64,000 nt of DNA from Brevibacterium aurantiacum (GTDB taxonomy: Bacteria; Actinomycetota; Actinomycetes; Actinomycetales; Brevibacteriaceae): contig NZ_FXZB01000012.1 of NCBI RefSeq assembly GCF_900169065.1, positions 62,001 through 126,000 on the forward strand, in the 5' to 3' direction. The translations under genes were made by a program, and so were the position numbers. Position 1 is the first letter of the stretch. Each line of letters opens with the position of its first letter. The notes under the pieces were generated by a model that did no database searches, had not been told where the DNA came from, and saw nothing but the letters and a program-made list of their open reading frames with translations. Positions 18,266 through 28,136 of the stretch are shown here, one piece after another.

Positions 18266-21200
18266 ATGACGCAACCGTTGTATCCCAAGGTATCGACCTC
18301 GGCCTTCGGCCTCAGTGCCTCGCCGGACTTTCCCGCCATCGAAGACGCCGTACTCTCGTACTGGAAACAGGACGACACGTTCCAAGCCTCGATCGATCAG
18401 CGTGATTCAGGTGAGAACGGCTCGAACGAGTTCGTCTTCTATGACGGTCCTCCCTTCGCCAACGGCCTGCCTCACTACGGCCACCTGCTGACCGGATACG
18501 TCAAGGACGTCGTTCCCCGCTTCCAGACGATGCGCGGGAAGAAGGTCGACCGCCGATTCGGGTGGGATACACACGGACTCCCCGCAGAGCTCGAAGCCGA
18601 GCGTCAGCTGGGCATCACCGACAAATCTGAGATCAGCGGCATGGGCTTGGCTGCCTTCAACGATGCCTGCCGCTCTTCGGTGCTGAAGTACACGAAGGAA
18701 TGGGAAGAGTACGTCACCCGCCAGGGTCGGTGGGTTGACTTCGAGAACGACTACAAGACGCTCAACGTCGAATACATGGAAAGTGTGATCTGGGCGTTCA
18801 AGCAGCTGTGGGACAAGGGCCTCGTCTACGAGGGCTACCGGGTTCTGCCCTACTGCTGGAAGGACCAGACCCCGCTGTCGAATCACGAGCTGCGGATGGA
18901 CGACGATGTCTACAAGTCGCGCCAGGATCCGGCCGTGACCGTCGGCTACAAGCTCAAGGATTCCGACGAGTGGGTCCTTATCTGGACCACGACCCCGTGG
19001 ACTGTTCCTTCCAACCAGGCGGTCGCGGTCAATCCCGAAATCCCGTTGGTCGCAGTCGTCGCCGGCGAGGACGGTGCACAGGAGCTGCAGGGCAAGACCC
19101 TGATCCTCGCCGAGGCTCGCCTCGGCGCCTATGCGCGCGAGCTGGGGGAGAACCCCGAAGTGCTGCGCACATTCTCCGGCAGTGAGCTGCTCGGACGTGC
19201 CTACGAGCCACCCTTCCCCTACTTCGAAGGTCGCCAGGACGAGTTCGGCGAGCGGATGCACACCATCCTCGAAGCCGACTTCGTCACGACCGAGGAAGGC
19301 ACGGGAATCGTCCACCAGTCGCCTGCCTTCGGTGAAGAGGACAAGGACCTCACCGACTCCTACGGCATCACCGCAGCACGCCCAGTCGACGACACCGGCT
19401 GCTTCGACTCCACCGTGGCCGACTACGCAGGCCAGCAGGTCTTCGAGGCCAACAAGGCGATCATCAAGGATCTGCGCAACTCCACAGGTCCGCTGACGGG
19501 CCGTTCGGCTCTGCTGATCCGTCACGAATCCTACGAGCACTCCTACCCGCACTGCTGGCGCTGCCGCAATCCGCTGATCTACCGCGCAGTGTCCTCCTGG
19601 TTCGTTCGGGTGACCGAGTTCAAGGACCGTATGGTCGAGCTCAACGAGCAGATCAACTGGGTGCCCGACAACGTCAAGCACGGGCAGTTCGGCAAATGGC
19701 TGGAGAACGCTCGGGACTGGTCGATCTCCCGCAACCGCTTCTGGGGTTCACCGATCCCCGTGTGGACCTCCGATGACCCCTCATATCCACGCACCGATGT
19801 GTACGGTTCCCTGTCCGAGATCGAGGCCGACTTCGGTCGCCTGCCGATCAATGACCAAGGAGAGGTCGATCTTCACCGCCCCTGGGTTGACGACCTGGTC
19901 CGACCGAACCCTGATGATCCGACCGGTCAGTCGATGATGCGCCGCATCCCTGAGATCTTCGATGTCTGGTTCGACTCGGGCTCCATGAGCTACGCCCAGG
20001 TTCACTATCCGTTCGAGAACTCGGAATGGTTCGACAACCATTTCCCCGCCGACTTCATCGTCGAGTACGTCGGTCAGACGCGCGGATGGTTCTATCTTCT
20101 GCACGTGCTCTCCACCGCGATCTTCGACCGTCCGGCGTTCACGAACTGCATCTCCCACGGCATCGTCTTGGGCTCCGACGGTCAGAAGATGTCGAAGTCC
20201 CTGCGCAACTACCCCGACGTCAACGAGGTCTTCGACCGTGACGGCTCCGACGCGATGCGCTGGTTCCTCATGGCCTCGTCCATCCTGCGCGGCGGCAACC
20301 TCGTCGTGACAGAGCAGGGCATCCGCGACGGAGTGCGCCAGGTCGTTCTCCCGCTATGGAACACCTGGCAGTTCTTCGCCACCTATTCCAACACGGCAGA
20401 CGGAGCCGACGGTGCAAAGGCCGGCTACCGCGCGGAATCCCGCTACGACTCGAGCCAGGTGCTTGACCGGTACCTGCTGGCGAAGACCCATGACCTGATC
20501 GCTGAGTTCGCCGAAGCCATGGAGGGCCTCGACATCTGGGCCGCCTGCGATCTCGTGCGCAGCTACCTCGACATGCTCACGAACTGGTACGTGCGTCGTT
20601 CCCGTCGCCGCTTCTGGGACGGAACCGAAGACACCCACGAGTCCTTCGACGTCTTCTACACCTGCCTGGAAGCATTCTGCCGGGTTGCAGCCCCGCTGCT
20701 GCCGTTCACCGTCGAAGAGATCTACCGCGGACTCACCGGAGAACGGTCGGTGCACCTGACAGACTATCCGGACGCCGACCTGTTCCCCGCCGATGACGAA
20801 CTCGTCTCCGCCATGGACCTGACCCGCGACATCTGCTCGACTGCCTCGTCCGTGCGCAAGGCCAACAGGCTGCGGGTGCGTCTGCCGCTGGCCAAGCTCA
20901 CCGTTGCGGACGACACCGATCTGAGCACCGAGTTCACCGACATCATCTCCGATGAGCTCAACGTCCGCGAGGTCGAGGTCCTCGATGTCGCCGAAGCCGA
21001 AGCAGCAGGATTCTCCCTGTCGCAGAACCTGGTGATCAACGCCCGTGCCGCCGGACCTCGTCTGGGCAAGCAGGTGCAGCAGGTGATCAAGGCTTCGAAG
21101 ACCGGGGATTGGTCTGTTGCCGACGACGGTACGGTCACCAGCGGCGGAATCGACCTGGTCGACGGCGAGTACACCCTGGACTCCGTGGCCCAATCGGGCA

Positions 21201-21532
21201 CGGAAGGGATGGAACTGGCAGCGCTCGACTCCGGCTTCCTCGCCCTCGACACTCGTGTCACCCCCGAGCTCGAAGCCGAAGGCGTGGCCCGAGACGCCGT
21301 GCGCGCCATCCAGGGCATCCGGAAGCAGTTGGACCTGCACATCTCGGATCGAATCACGGTCGTCATCGAGGCAGAAGCCGAACTGACCGCCGCGCTGACC
21401 ACTCACCGGGACCTCATCGCCGGTGAAACCCTGGCCACCTCGCTCGACTTCGCCGCTGTCCACGGTCACGAGCAGGTTTTCACCCCCGAAGAGCTGCCGT
21501 CGGGAACACGACTGGCCGTGAGCCGGGCATGA
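18266..21532 (+). CDS. ileS: Isoleucine--tRNA ligase (type 2-like)
   Basis: A 1088-residue class I synthetase that charges tRNA-Ile. The HIGH motif is H70-Y-G-H73, preceded by PPFANGLP, and the KMSKS motif lies near residue 641 ([13 protein letters not shown]). A CP1 editing domain, an anticodon-binding domain and a long C-terminal extension are present. Length and the HYGH form fit the eukaryote-like IleS type 2, a class often less sensitive to mupirocin; that property is inference. The SD AAAGGA stands about 5 bases before the ATG and is occluded by the T-box sequestrator. Its stop overlaps folC by four bases. Confidence 0.96.
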   Translation: MTQPLYPKVSTSAFGLSASPDFPAIEDAVLSYWKQDDTFQASIDQRDSGENGSNEFVFYDGPPFANGLPHYGHLLTGYVKDVVPRFQTMRGKKVDRRFGWDTHGLPAELEAERQLGITDKSEISGMGLAAFNDACRSSVLKYTKEWEEYVTRQGRWVDFENDYKTLNVEYMESVIWAFKQLWDKGLVYEGYRVLPYCWKDQTPLSNHELRMDDDVYKSRQDPAVTVGYKLKDSDEWVLIWTTTPWTVPSNQAVAVNPEIPLVAVVAGEDGAQELQGKTLILAEARLGAYARELGENPEVLRTFSGSELLGRAYEPPFPYFEGRQDEFGERMHTILEADFVTTEEGTGIVHQSPAFGEEDKDLTDSYGITAARPVDDTGCFDSTVADYAGQQVFEANKAIIKDLRNSTGPLTGRSALLIRHESYEHSYPHCWRCRNPLIYRAVSSWFVRVTEFKDRMVELNEQINWVPDNVKHGQFGKWLENARDWSISRNRFWGSPIPVWTSDDPSYPRTDVYGSLSEIEADFGRLPINDQGEVDLHRPWVDDLVRPNPDDPTGQSMMRRIPEIFDVWFDSGSMSYAQVHYPFENSEWFDNHFPADFIVEYVGQTRGWFYLLHVLSTAIFDRPAFTNCISHGIVLGSDGQKMSKSLRNYPDVNEVFDRDGSDAMRWFLMASSILRGGNLVVTEQGIRDGVRQVVLPLWNTWQFFATYSNTADGADGAKAGYRAESRYDSSQVLDRYLLAKTHDLIAEFAEAMEGLDIWAACDLVRSYLDMLTNWYVRRSRRRFWDGTEDTHESFDVFYTCLEAFCRVAAPLLPFTVEEIYRGLTGERSVHLTDYPDADLFPADDELVSAMDLTRDICSTASSVRKANRLRVRLPLAKLTVADDTDLSTEFTDIISDELNVREVEVLDVAEAEAAGFSLSQNLVINARAAGPRLGKQVQQVIKASKTGDWSVADDGTVTSGGIDLVDGEYTLDSVAQSGTEGMELAALDSGFLALDTRVTPELEAEGVARDAVRAIQGIRKQLDLHISDRITVVIEAEAELTAALTTHRDLIAGETLATSLDFAAVHGHEQVFTPEELPSGTRLAVSRA

Positions 21533-22917
21533 GTGCGGGCGAAAACGCCGAGCAGTCTGACTCTCAGCTCGTCCGGGTGTATGCGTCGCTGCTGGCGCGT
21601 GCAGGTGAGACCCAGATCGAGGTTCGTCTCGACGCGACCCGTCGGGCCTGTGAGCTCCTCGGCGATATCCATCAGGCGGCTCCGGTCATCACCGTCACCG
21701 GGACCAACGGCAAGACCTCGACCGCGCGGATGATCGACGCGATCGTGACAGCCCACGATCTGAGAGTGGGCCGTTTCACCAGTCCGCACCTGCATTCGGT
21801 GACTGAGCGGATCTCTGTGGACGGAGGCCCCGTGCCGGCTGAGACCTTCGTGCGCATCCATGACGAGATCGCACCGGTGCTCGACCTCGTCGATGCTGAA
21901 CTCCTCGCTGAGGGGCGCGGTCGACTGACGTTCTTCGAAGCGCTGACGATCCTGGCCTTTGCGGTGTTCGCAGACGCCCCCGTCGACGTCGTCGTGACCG
22001 AGGTCGGTATGGGCGGTGAATGGGATTCGACGAACGTTGCCGATGCCGAGGTGTGCGTCTTCACGAAGATCGGACTTGACCATCAGGCGTTCCTCGGTGA
22101 CACCCTCACCGAGATCGCCACCACCAAGGCCGGAATCCTCAACCGCAGCCTCGATCCGTCTCCGGCGCCCAATCCGGTGGCTGTCATCGGCACGCAGACC
22201 GACGAAGCCCAGGAGGCTTTGGACGCCGAGGTGGAGCGTCGACAGATTCTCGCGCTGACCGAGGAACGCAGCTTCCGGCTCCTGGACCGCACCCGTGCAG
22301 TCGACGGGCAGCTCATCACCGTGCAGGGAATCCGTGATGTCTACACGGACATCTTCCTGCCGCTGCATGGGATTCATCAGGCGCACAATGCCGCCGTCGC
22401 GTTGGTCGCGGCGGAGGCCTTCCTGAGCGACGAGGATAAGCCACTGGTTCTCGACACCGTTGCTGAGGGCCTGTCCCACGTGACGTCTCCTGGCCGCGCC
22501 GAACTCGTCCGGACGGGACCGGCCGTGGTCGTCGACGGGGCGCACAACCCCGACGCGGCCCATGTGCTGGCCGAGACCATCACCGAGGCCTTTGACTTCG
22601 ACTACACCGTGATGGTCCTGGCGATGTTCGCTGACAAGGATGTCCTCGGCGTGCTCGAGGAACTCCACCGCAGCGCTGATGTGTTCGTCGTCAGTGAGGC
22701 GCTGGACTCTCGAGCGCTGGGAGCCCACGAACTCGCCGAGGCCGCTCGTGAATGGGTGGATGAGGACTCTGTGCTCGAGACGCCGGACCTCAACGCCGCC
22801 CTGATGAAGGCCATCGACCTGGCGAACAGTTCCGGGGCGACGAGCCCAGGGATCGTCGTCACCGGCTCACTGCACACCGTTGCCGAGGCCCGCCTGCTGC
22901 TCGGAAAGGAAGAATGA
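21529..22917 (+). CDS. folC: Folylpolyglutamate synthase / dihydrofolate synthase
   Basis: A 462-residue Mur-ligase-family enzyme. It adds glutamate to folates and may also join dihydropteroate to glutamate. The P-loop TGTNGKTS lies near residues 57-64. [15 protein letters not shown] binds substrate, and [11 protein letters not shown] in the C-terminal domain is the signature of FolC proteins. ATG 21529 overlaps the ileS stop (ATGA), indicating coupling. A small membrane protein follows after 4 bases. Confidence 0.94.
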   Translation: MSAGENAEQSDSQLVRVYASLLARAGETQIEVRLDATRRACELLGDIHQAAPVITVTGTNGKTSTARMIDAIVTAHDLRVGRFTSPHLHSVTERISVDGGPVPAETFVRIHDEIAPVLDLVDAELLAEGRGRLTFFEALTILAFAVFADAPVDVVVTEVGMGGEWDSTNVADAEVCVFTKIGLDHQAFLGDTLTEIATTKAGILNRSLDPSPAPNPVAVIGTQTDEAQEALDAEVERRQILALTEERSFRLLDRTRAVDGQLITVQGIRDVYTDIFLPLHGIHQAHNAAVALVAAEAFLSDEDKPLVLDTVAEGLSHVTSPGRAELVRTGPAVVVDGAHNPDAAHVLAETITEAFDFDYTVMVLAMFADKDVLGVLEELHRSADVFVVSEALDSRALGAHELAEAAREWVDEDSVLETPDLNAALMKAIDLANSSGATSPGIVVTGSLHTVAEARLLLGKEE

Positions 22918-22921
22918 GACT

Positions 22922-23287
22922 GTGAAATCGAAGTTTCCCGTTCTCTGCGGTTCGATCCTCATCTGTGAGCTCTTCGTCGTCTACTTCGCGGTGCTCACCG
23001 CCTATGGGCTGGAAGTGAAGGCTGCAGGATCCCTGACGTTGGGCCAGCTCCTCCTCGGCGCTTCCGTGATTGCGGTTCTGGCAATCGTGTCGGTGCTGCT
23101 GCTTCCACGCAAGATCGGCCAGAAACGACCGGGTGTGGCACTGGGCTGGGTCGTCCAGGCCCTCCTCGTGGCCTCAGGATTCCTCGTCACCTCGATGTTC
23201 TTCGTCGCTGCCATCTTCATCGCCATGTGGGCGGTGTCGGTATATTGGTCGGCGAGGATCGACAGGGAAGTGGCCGAACGAGCCTGA
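22922..23287 (+). CDS. DUF4233-type small membrane protein
   Basis: A 121-residue protein with four hydrophobic segments (about 7-27, 36-56, 70-88 and 90-108) and a charged C-terminal helix (ARIDREVAERA). It sits between folC and ndk, the usual place of the actinobacterial DUF4233 family, whose function is unknown. The GTG at 22922 follows GGAAAGGAAG. Starts further upstream lie inside folC. Confidence 0.8.
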   Translation: MKSKFPVLCGSILICELFVVYFAVLTAYGLEVKAAGSLTLGQLLLGASVIAVLAIVSVLLLPRKIGQKRPGVALGWVVQALLVASGFLVTSMFFVAAIFIAMWAVSVYWSARIDREVAERA

Positions 23288-23300
23288 ACCGCCTCGGCGA

Positions 23301-23332
23301 TTGACAGGAATGAAACTCACGGCGGTTAAACT
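23301..23332 (+). promoter_or_regulatory. Possible ndk promoter
   Basis: A perfect TTGACA -35 at 23301-23306 is followed by a TAAACT -10-like box at 23327-23332. The spacing of 20 bases is long. It would give ndk its own start about 30 bases before the ATG. Confidence 0.4.
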
Positions 23333-23369
23333 GTGACCGCCGATCACCGCACAAACGAAAAGGACTGGA

Positions 23370-23783
23370 ATGGAACGCACTCTCATCCTCATCAAACCCG
23401 ATGGTGTCGCCCGAGGACTCGTCGGTCAGATCCTCGCTCGGATCGAGGCCAAGGGCTACCGCATCGACGCTCTGTCGCTGCGGACCGCGACAGCCGATGA
23501 ACTCTCCGCCCACTACGCAGAGCACGAAGGCAAGCCCTTCTACCAGCCTCTCGTCGACTTCATGTCAGAGGGCCCGATCGTCTCGATCATCGCCTCCGGC
23601 CAGGGAGTCATCCCCGGCTTCCGCTCATTGGCAGGGGCGACAGATCCCACGGCAGCAGCCCCGGGTACGATTCGCGGCGATCTCGGTCGCGACTGGGGAG
23701 AGAAGGTTCAGAAGAACCTGGTGCACGGATCCGACTCCGTCGAGTCCGCCGAACGCGAGATCGGAATCTGGTTCCCCGCCTGA
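23370..23783 (+). CDS. ndk: Nucleoside diphosphate kinase
   Basis: A 137-residue enzyme that moves the gamma-phosphate of ATP onto nucleoside diphosphates. The catalytic histidine is H119 in NLVHGSDS. ERTLILIKPDGVARG at the N-terminus and GATDPTAAAPGTIRGD in the nucleotide-binding region are family signatures. AAAGGA lies a few bases before the ATG. It follows folC and the DUF4233 gene, a common actinobacterial arrangement. Confidence 0.97.
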   Translation: MERTLILIKPDGVARGLVGQILARIEAKGYRIDALSLRTATADELSAHYAEHEGKPFYQPLVDFMSEGPIVSIIASGQGVIPGFRSLAGATDPTAAAPGTIRGDLGRDWGEKVQKNLVHGSDSVESAEREIGIWFPA

Positions 23784-23821
23784 TTCCCCTCAAGGCAGCA
23801 GTTCTGCGCACATAAATACGG

Positions 23822-23867
23822 GCGCCCTGTCGCAGTTCCTCTCAAAAAGGGATCTGCGACAGGGCGC
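23822..23867. terminator. Convergent hairpin after ndk
   Basis: Arms GCGCCCTGTCGCAG (23822-23835) and CTGCGACAGGGCGC (23854-23867) around an 18-base loop, between plus-strand ndk and the minus-strand VKOR gene. It can act in both directions; no T-run follows on the plus strand. Confidence 0.7.
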
Positions 23868-23923
23868 TCGAGCAGTCTGTAGGACTGCCTGCTGCGCTGT
23901 TCCGTCCGACTGCGCGGTCCCCG

Positions 23924-24574
23924 TCAGAACAGGGTCGCGAAGAAATTCCAGAACTGGACGACGACGCAGGCTGCGATGACGAGCAACCAGAGCACAAAGA
24001 TCGCGATGTTCTCCTTGGCCAGGACTCTGGCGATCGGATTGCGAGCGATTCCGGCACCGAAGTTTCCGGCCAGGGCGTTATGGGCCGTGACGGAGACGAA
24101 CATCGGAATCGTCATCGTCCACACCACCATGCACCACGGGCAGCCGACGCCGATCTTATAGATCGAAATGTAGAACAGGAACATCACCAGAGTGGTGCCG
24201 AGAGCCAAGCCGACGTTGAGCCCGACCATGACCCATCCGGGGATCCTCGCTCCGGCAAGAAGCAACACGCCCAGCAGCAGCGGGAATATGAAAGCGGCGA
24301 TTCCCAGCAGCTGATTGGGAAAGCCGAAGAGCTGGCTCTCGGGGTACTCCATGACCGATCCGCAGGAGAAGAACGGATTGAGATCGCAGGAGAGTACCGC
24401 ATTCGGGTTCTCCAACTTCTCGTACTTCTCGACAGCGAGGGCGAAGGACGCCAGGAAGCCGACGACAGAGGTGACGACGAGGAAGATGCCAAGGGTGGCC
24501 GGCCGAAGCACCCAGGATCGGGTCTGCGGGACTACGTCGATATCGTCATCAGGAAGCGTGTCTGCGGTATTCAC
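23924..24574 (-). CDS. Vitamin K epoxide reductase family protein
   Basis: A 216-residue membrane protein with about five hydrophobic helices. C145-P-W-C148 is the redox CxxC facing the outer membrane surface, and C63 with C71 are the loop cysteines that shuttle electrons. In actinobacteria, VKOR re-oxidises a DsbA-like partner using menaquinone, allowing disulfide formation in exported proteins. No DsbA fusion is present; the partner would be elsewhere. The GTG at 24574 starts NTADTLPDD. The frame is open further upstream but not convincingly coding. Confidence 0.9.
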   Translation of the reverse strand: MNTADTLPDDDIDVVPQTRSWVLRPATLGIFLVVTSVVGFLASFALAVEKYEKLENPNAVLSCDLNPFFSCGSVMEYPESQLFGFPNQLLGIAAFIFPLLLGVLLLAGARIPGWVMVGLNVGLALGTTLVMFLFYISIYKIGVGCPWCMVVWTMTIPMFVSVTAHNALAGNFGAGIARNPIARVLAKENIAIFVLWLLVIAACVVVQFWNFFATLF

Positions 24575-24920
24575 ACTCCAAGAATGCCTCCCCGGGCATC
24601 GAGCGGCAAACGCAGACACCTGTGAATGATCGCAATACGTCAGTGACGGGGACCAGGGGAGATCCTCAACAGCAGGAGCACTTCGGTTGATCTGTGACAT
24701 AATGGTCGAACGGATACCTGCTCTCACACCGAGCAGGAGAAGTGCCTCCACCGAGTCGAGGGTACGACCTCGCAGGTCGACACCAAGAAGAGGCAGCATG
24801 GAAGGCCTACGCGCTGAGCGCGAGCTGGAAGTGCCATCCACAAGTTTCGGTCCGATTTGGACCATGCAAGGATCCGAAGATCCGTGGGGTGTGGACGGAG
24901 CCTTCGGTCTGGGAGTAACA
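24575..24920 (+). other. 346-base gap: VKOR upstream region and RNase E leader
   Basis: No gene is visible here. A -10-like CATAAT (24698-24703) could start a leader of about 210 bases for rne. Inside it lies a small hairpin, CGACCT/AGGTCG (24765-24779), near a stretch of GAGG-rich sequence. A long leader is notable because RNase E controls its own mRNA in E. coli; here that is speculation. The reading frame of rne stays open through the leader, but no ribosome site supports a start there. Confidence 0.4.
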
Positions 24921-27900
24921 ATGAATGACGCGTCAAACGACGGCAACGAAGCAACAGAGGGCATCCTCGCGGATCTCTCCAACCTGCAGCAGTCGGTGAA
25001 TACGGCAGACTCCGCGAACGGAGATGTCGACGAGAGCATCAGGGAGAAGCTCGATCACATCGCGGAGGCCGCAGGATCCCTGCGTCTTCCAGAGCCCGAT
25101 GAGGACTCGGATGACAGCGACGATGTCGTCCCCGAGCCGAAACGCAGTGCACCGAAGAAGGCACGTGACGCCGTGGCGAACAGAGGACTGGTCTTCGAGC
25201 AGTTCGTCCGCGATTCCAACGAAGACTCACAGGACTCTGCAGACTCACCGGAGGCCGCGAGTTCTGTCCGGGGGAGTGAAGCGAACGATTCCTCGGAGGC
25301 CGACGACGCTTCGAATGACACCGCTGCAAACGCCCAATCGCCTGCGCCGGCGTTCGATCCTCGCAATCCCTTCGCCGCGCCGACAGCCGAGCCTACGCCC
25401 GCGCCGACACCGCGAAGCGCTCCTGCAGTGCCTCACGATGGCGGCCTGATCTTCCAGGTGCCCAAGGCCGAACTGGCTCAGCCCGTTCAGGTGGAGGACA
25501 CCGGCGACGATTCCGACGACGACTATGACGACTCGGACTATTCCGACTCTTCAGACCACGACACCAGCCGTGTGAAGAATGACGACTCCGAGGACAATGA
25601 CTCGAATGATTCCGGCGGCCGTCGCCGGCGTCGCGGTGGCCGTGGCCGCCGCTCCCGAGGACGCGATGACAACGGCAGCGATTCCGACGCCGAGGGCTCT
25701 GCCGGAGCCTCAACCGAGGGTTCCTCCGACGACGACTCCGCCTCGGGAACGAAGAACAATGAGTCCCGGTCCGGCAGCCGTTCGGACAAGAAGGGCCAGC
25801 AGGCAGACTCGAACAAGTCCGCGGAGACGAAGAGCTCCGATGACGAGTCCTCCAAGCAGCCCACGGAGAAGTCCAACGACTCCTCCGATGACGATCACGA
25901 TGATGACGACGACAACGGTTCGCGTCGCCGTCGCCGTCGTCGCTCACGTACACGCAGCACCGACAACGATGAAGTGACTTCGCTGAAGGGCTCCACGCGC
26001 CTGGAGGCCAAACGGCAGCGCCGCAAGGAAGGCCGCGAGGCCGGTCGCCGTCGCCCCGTCATCACCGAGGCTGAATTCCTCGCCCGTCGTGAATCGGTCG
26101 ACCGGACGATGCTGGTGCGCGAAAGCGGCGAGCAGACCCAGTTGGTCGTCGTCGAGGACGGGATCACCGTTGAGCACTACCTCAAGGAGAACCGCCAGCA
26201 GTCCTCCCTCATCGGCAATGTCTACCTGGGCAAGGTCCAGAACGTCCTGCCGAGCATGGAAGCAGCATTCATCGACATCGGCAAGGGCCGCAACGCCGTT
26301 CTCTACGCCGGTGAGGTCAACTGGGATGCCCTGGGCATGGACGGCAAAGCCCGTCGCATCGAAGTCGCCCTCAGCCCCGGCGACGCGGTTCTCGTCCAGG
26401 TCACCAAGGACCCGATCGGTCACAAGGGTGCCCGCCTGACCAGCCAGATCTCTCTGCCCGGACGTTTCCTCGTCTACGTTCCCGGGAACTCGATGACCGG
26501 CATCTCGCGGAAGCTGCCCGATGTCGAGCGCAATCGCCTCAAGAAGCTGCTCAAGGAACTCGTCGGTGACTCGAACGGAGTCATCGTGCGCACCGCGGCC
26601 GAAGGCGCCAGCGACAAGGAGCTCAGCACAGACGTCGAACGACTGGCCAAACGGTGGGAGACCATCGAGAAGAAGTCGAAGTCGACGAAGGTGCTCGCCC
26701 CCCAGCTCCTCTACAGCGAGCCGGACATGATCGTGCGCATCATTCGCGATGTCTTCAACGAGGACTTCTCCTCGCTCGTCATCGACGGTGACGGAGCCTG
26801 GAACACCATCCACGAATACGTCGAGGCCGTCGCGCCGGACCTGCTTGATCGTGTCCACCGCTACAGCGAAGACGAAGACATCTTCGACCACTACCGGGTC
26901 GAGGAACAGGTTCAGAAGGCGCTCCAGCGCACGGTCAACCTGCCCTCCGGTGGTTCCCTTGTCATCGACCGCACAGAGGCGATGACGGTCATCGACGTCA
27001 ACACCGGCAAATTCACCGGTTCGGGCGGAAACCTCGAAGAGACCGTGACCCGTAACAACCTCGAAGCGGCCGAAGAGGTCATCCGTCAGGTTCGCCTGCG
27101 TGACATCGGCGGCATCATCGTCGTCGACTTCATCGACATGGTTCTCGAGTCGAATCGGGACCTCGTCGTGCGTCGTCTCGTTGAATGCCTGGGCCGGGAC
27201 AGGACCAAGCATCAGGTCGCCGAGGTGACCTCGCTGGGTCTCGTGCAGATGACCCGTAAACGCATCGGCACGGGGCTCGCCGAGTCCCTGGTCAGTGCTG
27301 GTGCTGACCTCTCAGGCCGGGGGCTGCTGCTGCCTGGCTCGGAAGAGGACGGATCGAAGGCCCACCATGGCAACCGGTCCTCAAACAATGACGGTGGCAA
27401 CAGCAGGCGTGATCGTAAGCGGCGCGGCGACAACAAATCATCATCGAAGTCCAACGACTCCGACGGCCAGTCGGATACCGTTGCCAACGATGCCTCCCGC
27501 TCAGCCGTTGCCGCCATCGCCAAGGCCACACTGAAGAAGGACGAAGCCGAGTCGAAGGAGCCCGGAAGCTCCCAAGACGCGTCGGTGTCTGATAACGCTT
27601 CTTCCTCGGCGAACACCGACAGCTCTAAGGACTCGCAGGGCAACGAGCCCAGCGATTCGGCCGGAAACGGCGGATCGGGCCGTTCCCGGACCCGCAGCAA
27701 CAGGAGACGCTCGCAGGCGAAGTCCGCTGATTCGTCCGACTCCGCACAGGACCAGTCGGCTCAGGACACAACGGTCGACGAGACGCCTGCGCCGGAGCAG
27801 CCTGCCCAGGAGCAGCCGGCACAGGCCAAGCCTGCGCGGGCGAAGAAACCTGAGGTTCCCGCAGCCGAGCTGCCGCTGATGATCGGAGCCGACTCGGCGA

Positions 27901-28028
27901 CCAAGGTGGCCAAGGCTGAACCGGTCAAGGCCGCTCCTCGACGCAAGCCTGCCGCTAAGTCCGAGGCCAAGAGCGAGACGGCGCAGCCGTCGTTGCCGAC
28001 CTCGTTCGTCATCATCGGCGAGGACTGA
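24921..28028 (+). CDS. rne: Ribonuclease E/G
   Basis: A 1035-residue endoribonuclease for mRNA decay and rRNA/tRNA processing. Residues 1-390 are a disordered Asp/Ser-rich arm with arginine patches (RRRRGGRGRR, RRRRRRR), likely RNA contacts. The S1/RNase-H-like core follows (TMLVRESGEQTQLVVVEDG from about 395, IGNVYLGKV). The metal-binding aspartates correspond to D692 (MTVIDVNTG) and D736 (VVDFIDM). Residues 800-1035 are again disordered. The zinc-link cysteines normally found after MTRKR are absent; that segment (about 788-800) reads SAGADLSGRG. The ATG at 24921 has GGGAG 5 bases upstream. Confidence 0.93.
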   Translation: MNDASNDGNEATEGILADLSNLQQSVNTADSANGDVDESIREKLDHIAEAAGSLRLPEPDEDSDDSDDVVPEPKRSAPKKARDAVANRGLVFEQFVRDSNEDSQDSADSPEAASSVRGSEANDSSEADDASNDTAANAQSPAPAFDPRNPFAAPTAEPTPAPTPRSAPAVPHDGGLIFQVPKAELAQPVQVEDTGDDSDDDYDDSDYSDSSDHDTSRVKNDDSEDNDSNDSGGRRRRRGGRGRRSRGRDDNGSDSDAEGSAGASTEGSSDDDSASGTKNNESRSGSRSDKKGQQADSNKSAETKSSDDESSKQPTEKSNDSSDDDHDDDDDNGSRRRRRRRSRTRSTDNDEVTSLKGSTRLEAKRQRRKEGREAGRRRPVITEAEFLARRESVDRTMLVRESGEQTQLVVVEDGITVEHYLKENRQQSSLIGNVYLGKVQNVLPSMEAAFIDIGKGRNAVLYAGEVNWDALGMDGKARRIEVALSPGDAVLVQVTKDPIGHKGARLTSQISLPGRFLVYVPGNSMTGISRKLPDVERNRLKKLLKELVGDSNGVIVRTAAEGASDKELSTDVERLAKRWETIEKKSKSTKVLAPQLLYSEPDMIVRIIRDVFNEDFSSLVIDGDGAWNTIHEYVEAVAPDLLDRVHRYSEDEDIFDHYRVEEQVQKALQRTVNLPSGGSLVIDRTEAMTVIDVNTGKFTGSGGNLEETVTRNNLEAAEEVIRQVRLRDIGGIIVVDFIDMVLESNRDLVVRRLVECLGRDRTKHQVAEVTSLGLVQMTRKRIGTGLAESLVSAGADLSGRGLLLPGSEEDGSKAHHGNRSSNNDGGNSRRDRKRRGDNKSSSKSNDSDGQSDTVANDASRSAVAAIAKATLKKDEAESKEPGSSQDASVSDNASSSANTDSSKDSQGNEPSDSAGNGGSGRSRTRSNRRRSQAKSADSSDSAQDQSAQDTTVDETPAPEQPAQEQPAQAKPARAKKPEVPAAELPLMIGADSATKVAKAEPVKAAPRRKPAAKSEAKSETAQPSLPTSFVIIGED

Positions 28029-28096
28029 GCACCGGCTCCAACGGGCTGAGCGCCAGGGCTGTCGCAGTCTGACTGCGACGACCAGGCCGCACAGAA

Positions 28097-28135
28097 ACGT
28101 CCCTCCACCGATCATCGGGATCGGTGGAGGGACGT
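28097..28135. terminator. Convergent terminator after rne
   Basis: A 17-bp perfect stem (ACGTCCCTCCACCGATC at 28097-28113 with its complement at 28119-28135) around a 5-base loop, followed by CTTATTT. It lies directly beside the stop of the minus-strand SPFH gene and can serve both. Confidence 0.8.
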
Positions 28136-28136
28136 C

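Noticed and set aside
18407..19681. Long open frame antisense to ileS
   Set aside because: It mirrors ileS codon positions, has no ribosome site and no recognisable domain; a typical high-GC shadow frame.
20354..22728. Antisense frames over the end of ileS and folC
   Set aside because: Both strands stay open because of GC-rich third positions; the plus-strand proteins are fully conserved.
25500..25960. Asp/Ser/Arg-rich repeats as a possible repeat array
   Set aside because: They are low-complexity codons of the disordered RNase E arm, not a DNA repeat with fixed spacing.
25944..27212. Antisense frame of 422 codons in rne
   Set aside because: It lies opposite the conserved catalytic core and has no start signal.
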